Shown here: positions 1 to 8,267 of the stretch, piece by piece
How positions within the stretch are numbered: position 1 is the first letter of the stretch
Layout: the number at the start of each line of letters is the position of its first letter
Assembly: GCF_004323845.1 (NCBI RefSeq)
Contig: NZ_QPGR01000010.1
Span: forward strand, 1 to 55,128
Length of the DNA stretch: 55,128 nt
Direction: 5' to 3'
Source: Campylobacter novaezeelandiae
GTDB taxonomy: Bacteria; Campylobacterota; Campylobacteria; Campylobacterales; Campylobacteraceae
Notes under the pieces: generated by a model
Told to the model about the DNA's origin: nothing
What the model saw: only the letters and a program-made list of their open reading frames with translations
The model's database searches: none
Program-made: the position numbers and the translations under genes

Positions 1-859
1 TTATCGTGCCATTTTGCAAAAATACACCTGTTGAAACTTCTGTAAAATTAGAAGGTTCTCTAGTTCCTACATTTTTTATAGTTCCTCTATTTACTAAAGT
101 TTGGACTGTTCCATTATTTATATTTATAGCTCCAAAATCACTCTTTCCTTGAATAATTCCACTGTTATCATTGGTAAAACTAGTTATAGTTGCTCCACCT
201 CCTATATTTACACCATAACTATTATTACTTTTAATCGTTCCTTCATTTTTAAAAGTTGTAATCTCAGTATTACCAATATAAATAGCTTCACCATTATTAG
301 AACTTATAGTTCCTTTATTGCTAAAGTTATTGATTGTAGATTTGCTACTATCTGTTCCCCAAACTACCACTCCAAATTTAGAAGAATCATTTCCTATGAT
401 ACCACTATTTTCAAATGTTTGAATAGTAGCTCCACCACTATTATTTACTCCTACTTGAACACTAGAAGTACCACTTCCACCTTGAAGTGTTCCTTGATTT
501 AAAAAGGTAGAAGTTGAAGAGCCTTGAGTGAAATTTACTGCTTGACTGTTGCCACCTGAAACTATAACTGAACCGCTACTTCCTATAACAAGAGTATTGC
601 CAGTGCCAGTTACAGTATGAGTATTACTTAAAGATTGATTTATAGTAGTGTTAGTGTTTTGATAAACACTAGCTGATTTAGTTTTTGAATTTGCTTCACT
701 ATAAGCTTTTACATTAGAATTATCTGCATAAGAATAAGAACTTAAAAAAGAAATTGCAACCAAAGAAAGGGCTAATTTTTTTGAAGAAGAATGACTTTTT
801 TTCAATTCCCCCCCCCCTAATGTTTCTTTTTTAAATAAACTATTTTTTTGTCGACCCAT
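1..859 (-). CDS. Autotransporter adhesin, 5' part, phase ON (runs off the window)
   Basis: Surface passenger protein of a type V autotransporter; 286 codons are visible, open to the window edge, with no stop. It starts at ATG 859-857 behind AAGGAG. Residues 1-14 are a basic extension, residues 15-17 are Gly-Gly-Gly encoded by a G10 tract, and a hydrophobic signal segment follows, ending in SSYSYA (likely cleavage before DNSN). There is no lipobox cysteine. The passenger is rich in Ser/Thr/Asn/Gly and repeats the pattern F-x-N-x-G-x-I (FENSGII, FSNKGTI, FKNEGTI), typical of a beta-helix stalk. It lies after hypA on the same strand, the place where C. jejuni carries the CapA-type autotransporter Cj0628/Cj0629; that is positional inference. 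With G10 the frame is intact, so this copy reads ON. A second copy starts at 52981. The C-terminal barrel lies outside the window. Confidence 0.88.
   Translation of the reverse strand, partial: MGRQKNSLFKKETLGGGELKKSHSSSKKLALSLVAISFLSSYSYADNSNVKAYSEANSKTKSASVYQNTNTTINQSLSNTHTVTGTGNTLVIGSSGSVIVSGGNSQAVNFTQGSSTSTFLNQGTLQGGSGTSSVQVGVNNSGGATIQTFENSGIIGNDSSKFGVVVWGTDSSKSTINNFSNKGTISSNNGEAIYIGNTEITTFKNEGTIKSNNSYGVNIGGGATITSFTNDNSGIIQGKSDFGAININNGTVQTLVNRGTIKNVGTREPSNFTEVSTGVFLQNGTI
808..817 (-). repeat. Poly-G10 contingency tract in left autotransporter
   Basis: Ten C on the plus strand are ten G on the coding strand, at codons 15-18. Slipped-strand change by one base would move translation out of frame before the signal peptide. 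G-tracts of this length are the usual phase-variation device of Campylobacter. With G10 the reading frame continues into the signal peptide and passenger. Confidence 0.9.
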
Positions 860-1081
860 TAATTAAACTCCTTTTGTTTATTTTTTTTAATTTTGTTTTT
901 AAAAGGGAAATAAAAATAAATAGTAATAAAATCTAAATTAGATTTTTGGAATAATAAAATATTTTTAATTAAATTCTTATTAATAATAATTATTAATTCA
1001 TTTTTTTTTTTTTTTGATATTGTTTTATTAAGATAAAAGATATAGATTAAAAATTAAAAGAATAATGGTTATAGTTTTAAT
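860..1081 (-). promoter_or_regulatory. Leader/promoter region of left autotransporter
   Basis: This 222-base AT-rich spacer lies between the hypA stop and the autotransporter start. It holds, in the direction of transcription, an A15 run (1015-1001), a 22-base block (971-950) identical to one upstream of the right copy (52881-52902) and containing a TATTAT-like minus-10 candidate, a perfect 19-base palindrome (928-946), and the ribosome site AAGGAG eight bases before ATG 859. No small ORF or RNA gene was recognised. A promoter is inferred, not shown. Confidence 0.55.
1001..1015. repeat. Poly-T15 (A15 on minus strand) homopolymer
   Basis: Fifteen consecutive T on the plus strand in the spacer between hypA and the autotransporter, about 142-156 bases upstream of its start codon. 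It may be an UP-like A-tract or a variable spacer; length variation is likely but unproven. Confidence 0.8.
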
Positions 1082-1426
1082 CTATATCATAACAAGTCGT
1101 ATTAAATGCAAATCCTCGCCTTGTGTGATTTTATATTCTATACTTTTACATTTAGGACATTTAAAAACATTTTCATCTAAAATACTCATTTGATTGCATT
1201 TTAGACATAAAATTTCAAGTGGTGCGAGTTCTATAAAAAGTTTAGCATTTTTGCAAAAACTTGAGTTTTCCTTAAAGCTTTCAAAACAACGCTTAAAAAG
1301 ATCTACTTCTATACCGCTTAAACGCCCTATTTTTACATAAATTTCTTGTATGCTTTTGGCGTTATTGTTTAAGGCGTTTTCTTCGCAAAGCGTGATTAAA
1401 GATTCTATGATACTTAATTCGTGCAT
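1082..1426 (-). CDS. hypA: HypA, hydrogenase nickel incorporation protein
   Basis: Nickel metallochaperone that delivers Ni(II) to NiFe hydrogenase (and to urease in relatives), acting with HypB in the cytoplasm. The start is set at ATG 1426, giving N-terminal Met-His-Glu, because His2 is a nickel ligand in this family; a start two codons upstream would bury it. That ATG overlaps the hypE stop by one base (TAATG). The product is 114 residues, usual for HypA. Two CxxC pairs (CLKC and CPKC) form the structural zinc site in the C-terminal half. It is the last gene of the hypBCDEA set, so it is probably cotranslated with hypE. The autotransporter follows after 222 bases. Confidence 0.95.
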   Translation of the reverse strand: MHELSIIESLITLCEENALNNNAKSIQEIYVKIGRLSGIEVDLFKRCFESFKENSSFCKNAKLFIELAPLEILCLKCNQMSILDENVFKCPKCKSIEYKITQGEDLHLIRLVMI

Positions 1427-2400
1427 TAGCAAATTCTTGGTAAAAGTTCGCCTTTTGGGCTTTCTAAAAAGCGTTTAGCTCCATAAGCGTTTTGTAAAAT
1501 CACACGTGCTTTTTGTTCTTTTAAAACTTCGCCTATGATAGCGGCGTTTTTGTTGTATTTTTTAAGAATTTCTAAGGCTTTTAACTCATCTTCTTTTTCT
1601 ACGCAAAGTATAAAAGTGCCCTCATTTGCAAGCTCATACGGCTCATAGCCAAAAAGCTCACAAAGACCTAAAACTTCATCTTGCACAACAATTTTTTCTT
1701 CAAAGATTAATAAATCATTCCCGCTTTGTTTTGCCCACTCATTTAAAACCGCACTAAGTCCGCCTCGTGTTGCATCACGCATGGCTACAACTTTTATATT
1801 TTTTTCTAAAAGCTCTAAAACTTCTTTATCTAAAGCCTTACAATCGCTTTTGATACTGGCTTCTAGGTTATTTCTTTTAATCAAAACACTAGCTCCGTGT
1901 CTTCCTATGTCACCTGAAAGAAGTATACTAAGCCCTGCTTTGATATTTTTGCTTTCTTTTTTAGCAATGATTTCGCCTAGGGCTGTGGTGTTGATATAAA
2001 TTTCATCGCCTTTGCCTTTAGGAACAACTTTAGTATCACCACAAACTAAAATTACGCCACATTTTTCACACTCTTTTTTAATGCTTTTTAAAATGCGTTC
2101 TAATTTTTCAAATTCAAAACCTTCTTCTAAAATAAGTCCTAGGCTTAGATATTTTGGCTTAGCACCCACCATCAAAACATCATTAATAGAGCCACAAACA
2201 CAAAGTTTGCCGATATTAATCTCATTATCTAAAAAAATAGGACTTAAAACAAAAGAGTCCGTGCTTAAGGCCAAATCGCCCAAAATCGCCGCGTCATTGT
2301 TTGAGTTTAAAATTTCATTATCAAAAATCTTAAAAAGCTTAGTTAAAAGCTCATTCATCTCTTCTCCACCACCCCCATGGGCTAAGGAAATATTTTTCAT
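1426..2400 (-). CDS. hypE: HypE, hydrogenase maturation carbamoyl dehydratase
   Basis: HypE dehydrates the carbamoyl group that HypF places on its C-terminal cysteine, making the thiocyanate that supplies cyanide ligands to the NiFe hydrogenase iron. The 324-residue protein begins with a Gly-rich HGGGGEEM stretch of the PurM/AIR-synthase-like ATP-binding fold. It ends in PRIC, and the terminal Cys324 is the modified residue. The start overlaps the hypD stop as ATGA and the stop overlaps hypA, so translation is coupled. Length and all hallmark ends are intact. It works with HypF, HypC and HypD, all encoded in this same minus-strand block. Confidence 0.97.
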   Translation of the reverse strand: MKNISLAHGGGGEEMNELLTKLFKIFDNEILNSNNDAAILGDLALSTDSFVLSPIFLDNEINIGKLCVCGSINDVLMVGAKPKYLSLGLILEEGFEFEKLERILKSIKKECEKCGVILVCGDTKVVPKGKGDEIYINTTALGEIIAKKESKNIKAGLSILLSGDIGRHGASVLIKRNNLEASIKSDCKALDKEVLELLEKNIKVVAMRDATRGGLSAVLNEWAKQSGNDLLIFEEKIVVQDEVLGLCELFGYEPYELANEGTFILCVEKEDELKALEILKKYNKNAAIIGEVLKEQKARVILQNAYGAKRFLESPKGELLPRIC

Positions 2401-3488
2401 ACATTCACCTTTGAGTATTTATAATACGCTGCACAAGCTCCCTCACCTGAAACCATACAACTTCCTATAGGATTTCTTGGAGTACAAGCCTTGCCAAAAA
2501 CTTTACAATCATAAGGCTTAGCTAAACCTCTTAAAATTTGCCCACAAATACAAGCTTTGTTTTCATTTTTGCTTTGCACTGTGCAATCAAATTTTTTGCT
2601 CGCATCATAGGCGCTAAATTCTTCTTTTAGCTCTAAGCCTCCATCTTTAATAAGTCCTAAACCACGAAATTCAAAATCGCAGACTTGAAAATATTTTTTA
2701 ACCAAATTTTGCGCTTTAACATTACCCTCTTTACTTACAGCTCTTTTGTATTGATTATACACTTTAAAAGTGCCTTCGTTACTTTGTTTTATGATATTTA
2801 AAATACTTTCTAAAATATCTACTGGCTCAAAACCACTCACGGCTATTGGGGTTTTAAATTTGGTAGCTATTGGCTCATAAATGCCATAACCTGTAATCAC
2901 ACTTACATGAGAAGGGCCTAAAAAAGCATTGATTTTTACATTTTCATCGCTCATAATTGCTTCTATGGGTGCTGGAACGGTGATGTGATTGATATGAAAA
3001 AAAACATTTTTTAAATTTTCTTCTATCACTTTTTCGATGAGTAAAGCACTCATAGGCGTAGTTGTTTCAAAACCTATAGCAAAAAAAATGATGGTTTTAT
3101 CTAAATTTTTTTTAGCTATCTCTAAAACTTCAAGCGGAGAGTAAAGTGCCCTAATATCAGCTCCTTTAGCCCTTAAATCAAGCAAAGAAAACTCACTTCC
3201 AGGCACTCTTAAAAGATCGCCTAAAGTGCAAAAAATCGTATCTTTCATCGAGGCAAGTTTAATGGCTGTATCAATGCGAGTTCTTGGCATAACACAAACT
3301 GGACAGCCAGGTCCGTGGATAAAGTTAATCTCTTTTGGCAGGATGGAAGGTAGGGCATATTTCATAATGCTATGTGTATGGCCACCACAAATTTCCATGA
3401 TATTAATAGGATTTTTAAGCTCTTGTTCTATGAGTTTTTTTAAGGCTAGAATGCTTTGTTTGTCTCTAAATTCATCGATAAAATTCAT
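2397..3488 (-). CDS. hypD: HypD, hydrogenase Fe(CN)2CO assembly protein
   Basis: Iron-sulfur scaffold on which, with HypC, the Fe(CN)2CO unit is assembled. The 363-residue length matches the family. Diagnostic motifs are CGGHTH at residues 34-39, GPGCPVC at 59-65, and a C-terminal cysteine-rich segment (CICGQILRG, then CTPRNPIGSCMVSGEGAC) that binds the 4Fe-4S cluster. The start at ATG 3488 lies inside the end of hypC (17-base overlap), and the stop overlaps the hypE start. Such tight packing is typical of a maturation operon. No motif is missing. Confidence 0.97.
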   Translation of the reverse strand: MNFIDEFRDKQSILALKKLIEQELKNPINIMEICGGHTHSIMKYALPSILPKEINFIHGPGCPVCVMPRTRIDTAIKLASMKDTIFCTLGDLLRVPGSEFSLLDLRAKGADIRALYSPLEVLEIAKKNLDKTIIFFAIGFETTTPMSALLIEKVIEENLKNVFFHINHITVPAPIEAIMSDENVKINAFLGPSHVSVITGYGIYEPIATKFKTPIAVSGFEPVDILESILNIIKQSNEGTFKVYNQYKRAVSKEGNVKAQNLVKKYFQVCDFEFRGLGLIKDGGLELKEEFSAYDASKKFDCTVQSKNENKACICGQILRGLAKPYDCKVFGKACTPRNPIGSCMVSGEGACAAYYKYSKVNV

Positions 3489-3753
3489 TTAAACCCAAAT
3501 CCCCTTCATCGCTTTTTATCTCTTCGCTATTCATTTTTTCTACTATTTCTTGATAGGTTTTAATACTCTCTAATGCAGCTTCTTTGTCGATTTTTTCCAT
3601 GGCAACGCCTACATGGATCAAAACATAATCACCCTGTTTTAAAGGCTCATCAATCAGATCTAAATTTACTTTTCTTTTCACGCCTAAGGTTTGCACTAAG
3701 GCATTATTTAACTCATCGATTTCTAAAATTTCAGAAGGTATGGATAAACACAT
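3472..3753 (-). CDS. hypC: HypC, hydrogenase assembly chaperone
   Basis: Small chaperone (93 residues) that binds HypD during Fe(CN)2CO assembly and carries the iron unit to the hydrogenase large subunit. It begins Met-Cys-Leu-Ser-Ile-Pro; Cys2 is the essential thiol after Met removal, which fixes the start at 3753. The rest is the expected OB-fold with a charged helical tail. The start codon overlaps the last base of hypB, and hypD begins within its end. Campylobacter commonly has only this one HypC-type protein. Confidence 0.96.
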   Translation of the reverse strand: MCLSIPSEILEIDELNNALVQTLGVKRKVNLDLIDEPLKQGDYVLIHVGVAMEKIDKEAALESIKTYQEIVEKMNSEEIKSDEGDLGLNEFYR

Positions 3754-4484
3754 TAAAAAAGCTCCTTTTTAAGTTTAAGCACTTTATACCAAAGATCCAT
3801 ATTGGTGCCATTTTTTGCATCAAGAACGATGATATCAGCTCTAGGGCTTAATTCTTTGATAAGTCTGCTTGCTTCTTTTGTATCAAAGTCAAAATGGTGT
3901 GCTAGATCTGCTTTTGTGATTAAAACAATATCTGCTTTTTTAAACATCACTGGATATTTTTGTGGCTTATCGCTACCCTCCGTTACAGAAAGCAAAACTA
4001 CGTTTATATGTTCTCCTAAATCATAGCTTGCAGGACAAACTAAATTTCCTACATTTTCTATAAAAAGCAAATCTATATCTTTGATATCTAAATGATGCAA
4101 GGCTTCATGCACCATAAAGGCATCTAAATGACAGCTTTGTCCTGTGGTGATTTGATATGCTAAGGCTCCGGCATTTTTTACCCTTAAAGCGTCGTTGTTG
4201 GTTTCTAGATCTCCTTCGATTACAGCGATTTTAAACTCATCTTTTAAAGCCTTGATGGTATTTTCTAAAAGCGTGGTTTTTCCGCTACCTGGGGAACTCA
4301 TTAGATTGATACAAAGAGTATTGGCTTCGTTAAAATGGGCTCTATTATGCCTAGCTTCTTCGTCATTTTTGCTTAGAATTTTTGAAATTACTTCTACGGT
4401 TTTGCTTTCTTTTAAGCTTGGATTTTCATGATGATGATCATGCGTATGGGTTGAATTTATAGAACAGCCACAGTCTTTACACAT
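3753..4484 (-). CDS. hypB: HypB, nickel-inserting GTPase for hydrogenase
   Basis: SIMIBI-class GTPase that drives nickel transfer with HypA. The 243-residue protein has an N-terminal CxxCGC nickel motif (Cys2, Cys5, Cys7), then a His-rich patch near residues 13-19 (THDHHH). The G domain has the P-loop SPGSGKTT (64-71), a DLETNNDA switch, an ENVGNLVCP segment and the guanine motif TKAD. It is first in hypBCDEA, preceded by a 75-base gap after hypF, where the AT-rich sequence and AAAGGAAAT ribosome site could support an internal promoter. Metal ligands and G motifs are intact. Confidence 0.96.
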   Translation of the reverse strand: MCKDCGCSINSTHTHDHHHENPSLKESKTVEVISKILSKNDEEARHNRAHFNEANTLCINLMSSPGSGKTTLLENTIKALKDEFKIAVIEGDLETNNDALRVKNAGALAYQITTGQSCHLDAFMVHEALHHLDIKDIDLLFIENVGNLVCPASYDLGEHINVVLLSVTEGSDKPQKYPVMFKKADIVLITKADLAHHFDFDTKEASRLIKELSPRADIIVLDAKNGTNMDLWYKVLKLKKELF

Positions 4485-4559
4485 TTTATTTCCTTTATAA
4501 TTTTTATCTCATTTTAACTTTAAAAGCATTAAAAAATTATGAGTTTTTAGAATGTTTTG

Positions 4560-6749
4560 TTATTTTTGCGAATTTAAATAATGCACCATTTGCCCTAAGG
4601 CTATAGAACTATCATTGCAAGGAAATTTCAAAGGCACAAAAAAGTTAAAATTTTTAGCTTTTAAGATTTCAAGCAAGGTTTTGTTTTGAAAAACTCCACC
4701 ACTTAAAAGCACTTTTAAATCATAATCTTTACTAAATTCTATGATAAAATTTGCTAAAGCATTAAACATGCCCGTAATAGCCTTACTTTTTTCATCTTGT
4801 AAGGCTCCTAAAATCAAACTTTTAAAATTAATATGTCCTTTTTCTATAAAAAGCTTGTAAGAAAAATCAAGATTTTTATCGTAAAAGGCTTCACACATCA
4901 AGCCAACTTGGGCTTCATAAGAGCTTTTTTCTAAGCTAAAAACAATGCTTCCAAAAGCATCGATGATACGGCCTAAAGAACTTGTTTGCAAGTTAGAAGA
5001 TGAATAAATTTTTTTAAGATTTTCAAGTTTTATTTTTGGAATTTTTGCTAAAAATTCTTTGGCTTCATTTTCTAAATCATAATGCCAAATCAAACTTAGG
5101 GCTAAATTTTGTATGTTTTTAATATCGCTATTTATAAGAGTGAAATTTTCAAAATGCGTCATTCTTTTATAGTTTTTTAAATTTCCTATAAAAACTTCCC
5201 CGCCCCAAATTTTACCATCTTCTCCATAACCTGTTCCATCACATATAAAGGCTAAGACTTTTTCATCTTTTGAAAATTCTTTTTCGTATTCAAAATAAGC
5301 CGCACAAAAATGCGCGTAATGATGAGGAATTTTAATCTTGTTTTTAAATTCTTTTACATAGCTAAAATGAGGATGTTTATCGCACAAAATCGCATCAAAT
5401 TTTAAATCATAATTTTGCTTAAAAAATTCCAAAAGGTTAAAAAATCTCTCGTGCACCTCAACGCTTTTTAAATCCCCTATATAAGGAGAAATTAAAAGCT
5501 TATTTTCATAAAAAATTACAAATTCATTCTTAAGTTCAGCACCCAAAGCCAAAAAAGTGCCTTTTTTATTAAAATTTCTTTCTAAATAAAAAGGGTTTAA
5601 CCCTCTTGAAGTGCGTAAAAACATAGTTTTTCCATTTACAATTTGGGCAATAGAATCATCACTTGCATTGACAATTTCTCTATCATAATCTAAATAAAAA
5701 TCAAAAACTTTATCAAGTTTTTGACACAAATTAAACTCATCTTTAATAATACTTTCTCCGCTTAAATTCGCACTTGTTGCTACAAGACTTCCTTTAAAAT
5801 ACTCAAAAAGCAAAAGATGCAAAGGCGTATAAGCTAGCATAATACCGATTTTATCAACATCAGGTGCGATTAAAGAAAAGGCTTTTTTTGCCTTTAAAAT
5901 TACAATAGGAGCTAAAACTCCATTTAATAAGGCTTCTTCGTTTTCATCTATAAAGGCAAGTTCTTTAGCACTTTTTAAATCTTTACACATCAAGGCGAAG
6001 GGTTTTTTAGGGCGATTTTTCCTAAGTCTTAAGGTTTTTAATGTCTCTTCATTAAAGGCATCGCACATCAAATGAAAACCACCCATACCTTTAATAGCTA
6101 GGATTTTACCTTCTTTTAAAAATTTTGCACTTTGTATAAAAGCTTCTTTATCTTTGGCTAAAATTTCACCCTTTTTATTTTTAAGAAAAACACTAATTTT
6201 GCATTTAGGACAACTTATAGGCTGAGCGTGAAAACGTCTATTTTTAGGATCTTCATACTCATTTTTGCAAAACTCACACATAATAAAATCTTGCATAGAG
6301 GTATTTACCCTATCATAAGGGAGACTTTTTATAATGCTAAAACGTGGCCCACAATGCGTGCAGGTGATAAAAGGATATAAAAAACGTGGATTTTTTTCAT
6401 CAAAAAATTCTTTTTTGCATTCTTTACAAAGTGCAAAATCACTAAGCATAGGAGTGGTTTTTGCATTTTCTAAAGAAGAAGTAATACTAAAATTTGTATA
6501 GCTTGAAATAGGAATTTGAGTATATGTAAGCTGATCTATCCTTGCTAAAGGTGGGAGATGATTTTTTAAGCTTTGTATGAAATTTTCGCATTCTTCTTGG
6601 GTGCAAGAAAGGATAATCTCTACTCCAAAACCATCATTTCTTACCTCGCCAAAAAGTTTAAATTTCAAAGCTAGTTCATAGACTAAGGGGCGAAAACCCA
6701 CTCCTTGGACTAATCCTGAAATGTTGATTTTATATCCTAAGTGGCACAT
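4560..6749 (-). CDS. hypF: HypF, carbamoyltransferase for hydrogenase maturation
   Basis: HypF turns carbamoyl phosphate into carbamoyl-adenylate and loads the HypE cysteine. The 729-residue chain has every expected domain: acylphosphatase (about 5-90, GLVQGVGFRP with Arg20 and Asn38), two zinc fingers (C108/C111/C130/C133 and C158/C161/C180/C183), a YrdC-like domain (about 210-385) and a Kae1-like domain (about 395-729). The last carries HHYAH (476-480), DGTGYGEDG (504-512) and a C-terminal LLSGGVFQNK. Its start overlaps the end of the upstream HypF-like gene by 20 bases, so the two are translationally coupled. It is separated from hypB by 75 bases. Confidence 0.97.
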   Translation of the reverse strand: MCHLGYKINISGLVQGVGFRPLVYELALKFKLFGEVRNDGFGVEIILSCTQEECENFIQSLKNHLPPLARIDQLTYTQIPISSYTNFSITSSLENAKTTPMLSDFALCKECKKEFFDEKNPRFLYPFITCTHCGPRFSIIKSLPYDRVNTSMQDFIMCEFCKNEYEDPKNRRFHAQPISCPKCKISVFLKNKKGEILAKDKEAFIQSAKFLKEGKILAIKGMGGFHLMCDAFNEETLKTLRLRKNRPKKPFALMCKDLKSAKELAFIDENEEALLNGVLAPIVILKAKKAFSLIAPDVDKIGIMLAYTPLHLLLFEYFKGSLVATSANLSGESIIKDEFNLCQKLDKVFDFYLDYDREIVNASDDSIAQIVNGKTMFLRTSRGLNPFYLERNFNKKGTFLALGAELKNEFVIFYENKLLISPYIGDLKSVEVHERFFNLLEFFKQNYDLKFDAILCDKHPHFSYVKEFKNKIKIPHHYAHFCAAYFEYEKEFSKDEKVLAFICDGTGYGEDGKIWGGEVFIGNLKNYKRMTHFENFTLINSDIKNIQNLALSLIWHYDLENEAKEFLAKIPKIKLENLKKIYSSSNLQTSSLGRIIDAFGSIVFSLEKSSYEAQVGLMCEAFYDKNLDFSYKLFIEKGHINFKSLILGALQDEKSKAITGMFNALANFIIEFSKDYDLKVLLSGGVFQNKTLLEILKAKNFNFFVPLKFPCNDSSIALGQMVHYLNSQK

Positions 6750-8250
6750 TGCTTAACTTACAATCTCTAATATGTTTTAAAACATTTTCAAGCAAACTTT
6801 TATGTTCAAATAAGCTACCGCTAATTAACACAATTTCAGCCTTTTTTTCTTGTTTTAATTCATCATAAAAATCACGTAAAAAATACGACAAACTTTCAAC
6901 CACTCCATAAGAAATATCTTGAGCGCTAACTCCAGCCAACATAAAACTCATCACAGAACGCAAAGTTCTTATAAAATCAAATTCTTTATTATCATTTAAC
7001 TTAAAATCAATCTTAACACCTCTAGATAATCTTGATTGATCGCTTAATGCAAGCAAGTTTTGCCCTGCTTCTTTAAAATCTTGGCTTAAATTTAATATTC
7101 TGCCCACAATGCACAGCAAAGAAAAGAAATTATTTTTACTTTCAAATTTTTCGTCTAAAAGCTTAAATTCTTTTTGAAAATTCTCCAAAAGTCTTTTTCC
7201 TGTAGGATCGTTTTCAAGCTCGCTATATATATTTTTTGAGTGATCGGGCAAAGTAATTTTTAATAGATTAAATTCTTTATTTAGCAATAAAATATCATCG
7301 CATTCTTTACTAAGCTCTAAAATTAAACTTTTTTGCTTAAAACGCGAAGCAAGATAAGAAATCCTTGCCATATTTTTATCATCTTTGGCAAAAATTAAAT
7401 CTTTAATTTTAGAATGCACAAATTCAAACCCTTCCAATACAACAAATTTATCTTTAATATTTAGTATTTTAAAATCGTCCATAAAACTCTCATTTTTTTT
7501 AAATGATAGAAAATGAAAATTTTCCTTAAAAAGCTCATGAGTTAAAGCAAATAAAAATATATCTTCAGCAAGTTTTAAAAAGAATTTATCAATTTTTAAA
7601 TCATATTTTTGTCTAAATAACGCATTTAATCTAAGAGCCAATAAAGGCTTTTCAAAACTTGCTAAAAATTTTAACTGCTCATTAGAACATACAAAAATAG
7701 AAGAAATAGCCTTAACATCACAAGGCATTAAAAAATCTTCTTTAAATTCTTTATCAAAAAGATAAAAAGTATAAATACCTTTATGATTTTTCATCCAAAC
7801 TTTTTCGCGTTTTTTAATAATATCTAGTGTTTTTAAAAGCAAAGAGTGAAAATTGCTTTTATTAACTTTTTCAAAATTTTTACCATCAAAAGAAAGTGAA
7901 ATTTCGCAAAATTTTCCCCATTCGTTTTCGGCTAAGATATTTTTTTGTACATAAGCATTAGAATTTAAAAAACTTAAAGAAGCGTAGTTTTCTAAATTTT
8001 GCTTTTGTTTATACGTGGGTTTAAAATCTTTTGCTTCTTTTACTTCAAATCCTGTTAAAAATATACTATGGGATATATTATTAAAACAATTACAAAAATC
8101 GCTTAATTTATCAGGATCTGCTTTTATTTTAAGAATATATTCTTCATCATTGATTGATATATCATAAATATAATCTTTTGCATAAAAATTAAGCAAATGC
8201 TCAAAAACATCATTATCACCTATATAATTAAATTTAAATTCTAAAACCAA
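6730..8250 (-). CDS. HypF-related protein of unknown function (HydE-like?)
   Basis: A 506-residue protein directly upstream of and overlapping hypF. Annotated relatives in Campylobacter are hypothetical proteins (Cj0621 position). By eye it looks like a stripped HypF paralogue. The segment around residues 170-250 resembles part of the HypF YrdC-like region. Residues about 370-495 follow the end of HypF, including the phrase VLISGSLFEHKSLLENVLK against HypF VLLSGGVFQNKTLLEILK. It lacks both zinc fingers, HHxAH and DGTGYG, so enzymatic carbamoyl transfer is unlikely. Its size and hydrogenase context recall HydE of Helicobacter and Wolinella, which is needed for hydrogenase activity; that link is inference. 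The start is ATG 8250. Confidence 0.75.
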   Translation of the reverse strand: MVLEFKFNYIGDNDVFEHLLNFYAKDYIYDISINDEEYILKIKADPDKLSDFCNCFNNISHSIFLTGFEVKEAKDFKPTYKQKQNLENYASLSFLNSNAYVQKNILAENEWGKFCEISLSFDGKNFEKVNKSNFHSLLLKTLDIIKKREKVWMKNHKGIYTFYLFDKEFKEDFLMPCDVKAISSIFVCSNEQLKFLASFEKPLLALRLNALFRQKYDLKIDKFFLKLAEDIFLFALTHELFKENFHFLSFKKNESFMDDFKILNIKDKFVVLEGFEFVHSKIKDLIFAKDDKNMARISYLASRFKQKSLILELSKECDDILLLNKEFNLLKITLPDHSKNIYSELENDPTGKRLLENFQKEFKLLDEKFESKNNFFSLLCIVGRILNLSQDFKEAGQNLLALSDQSRLSRGVKIDFKLNDNKEFDFIRTLRSVMSFMLAGVSAQDISYGVVESLSYFLRDFYDELKQEKKAEIVLISGSLFEHKSLLENVLKHIRDCKLSNVPLRI

Positions 8251-8267
8251 TTTTTATCCTTTTTTGT

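Noticed and set aside
101..502. 133-codon plus-strand ORF of Ser/Thr/Ile
   Set aside because: It is the antisense of the autotransporter passenger repeats; no ribosome site and biased composition.
2012..2470. 152-codon plus-strand ORF
   Set aside because: Antisense shadow of hypE and hypD, which carry full family motifs.
4485..4559. Small gene between hypF and hypB
   Set aside because: Only 75 AT-rich bases with no start-stop frame behind a ribosome site.
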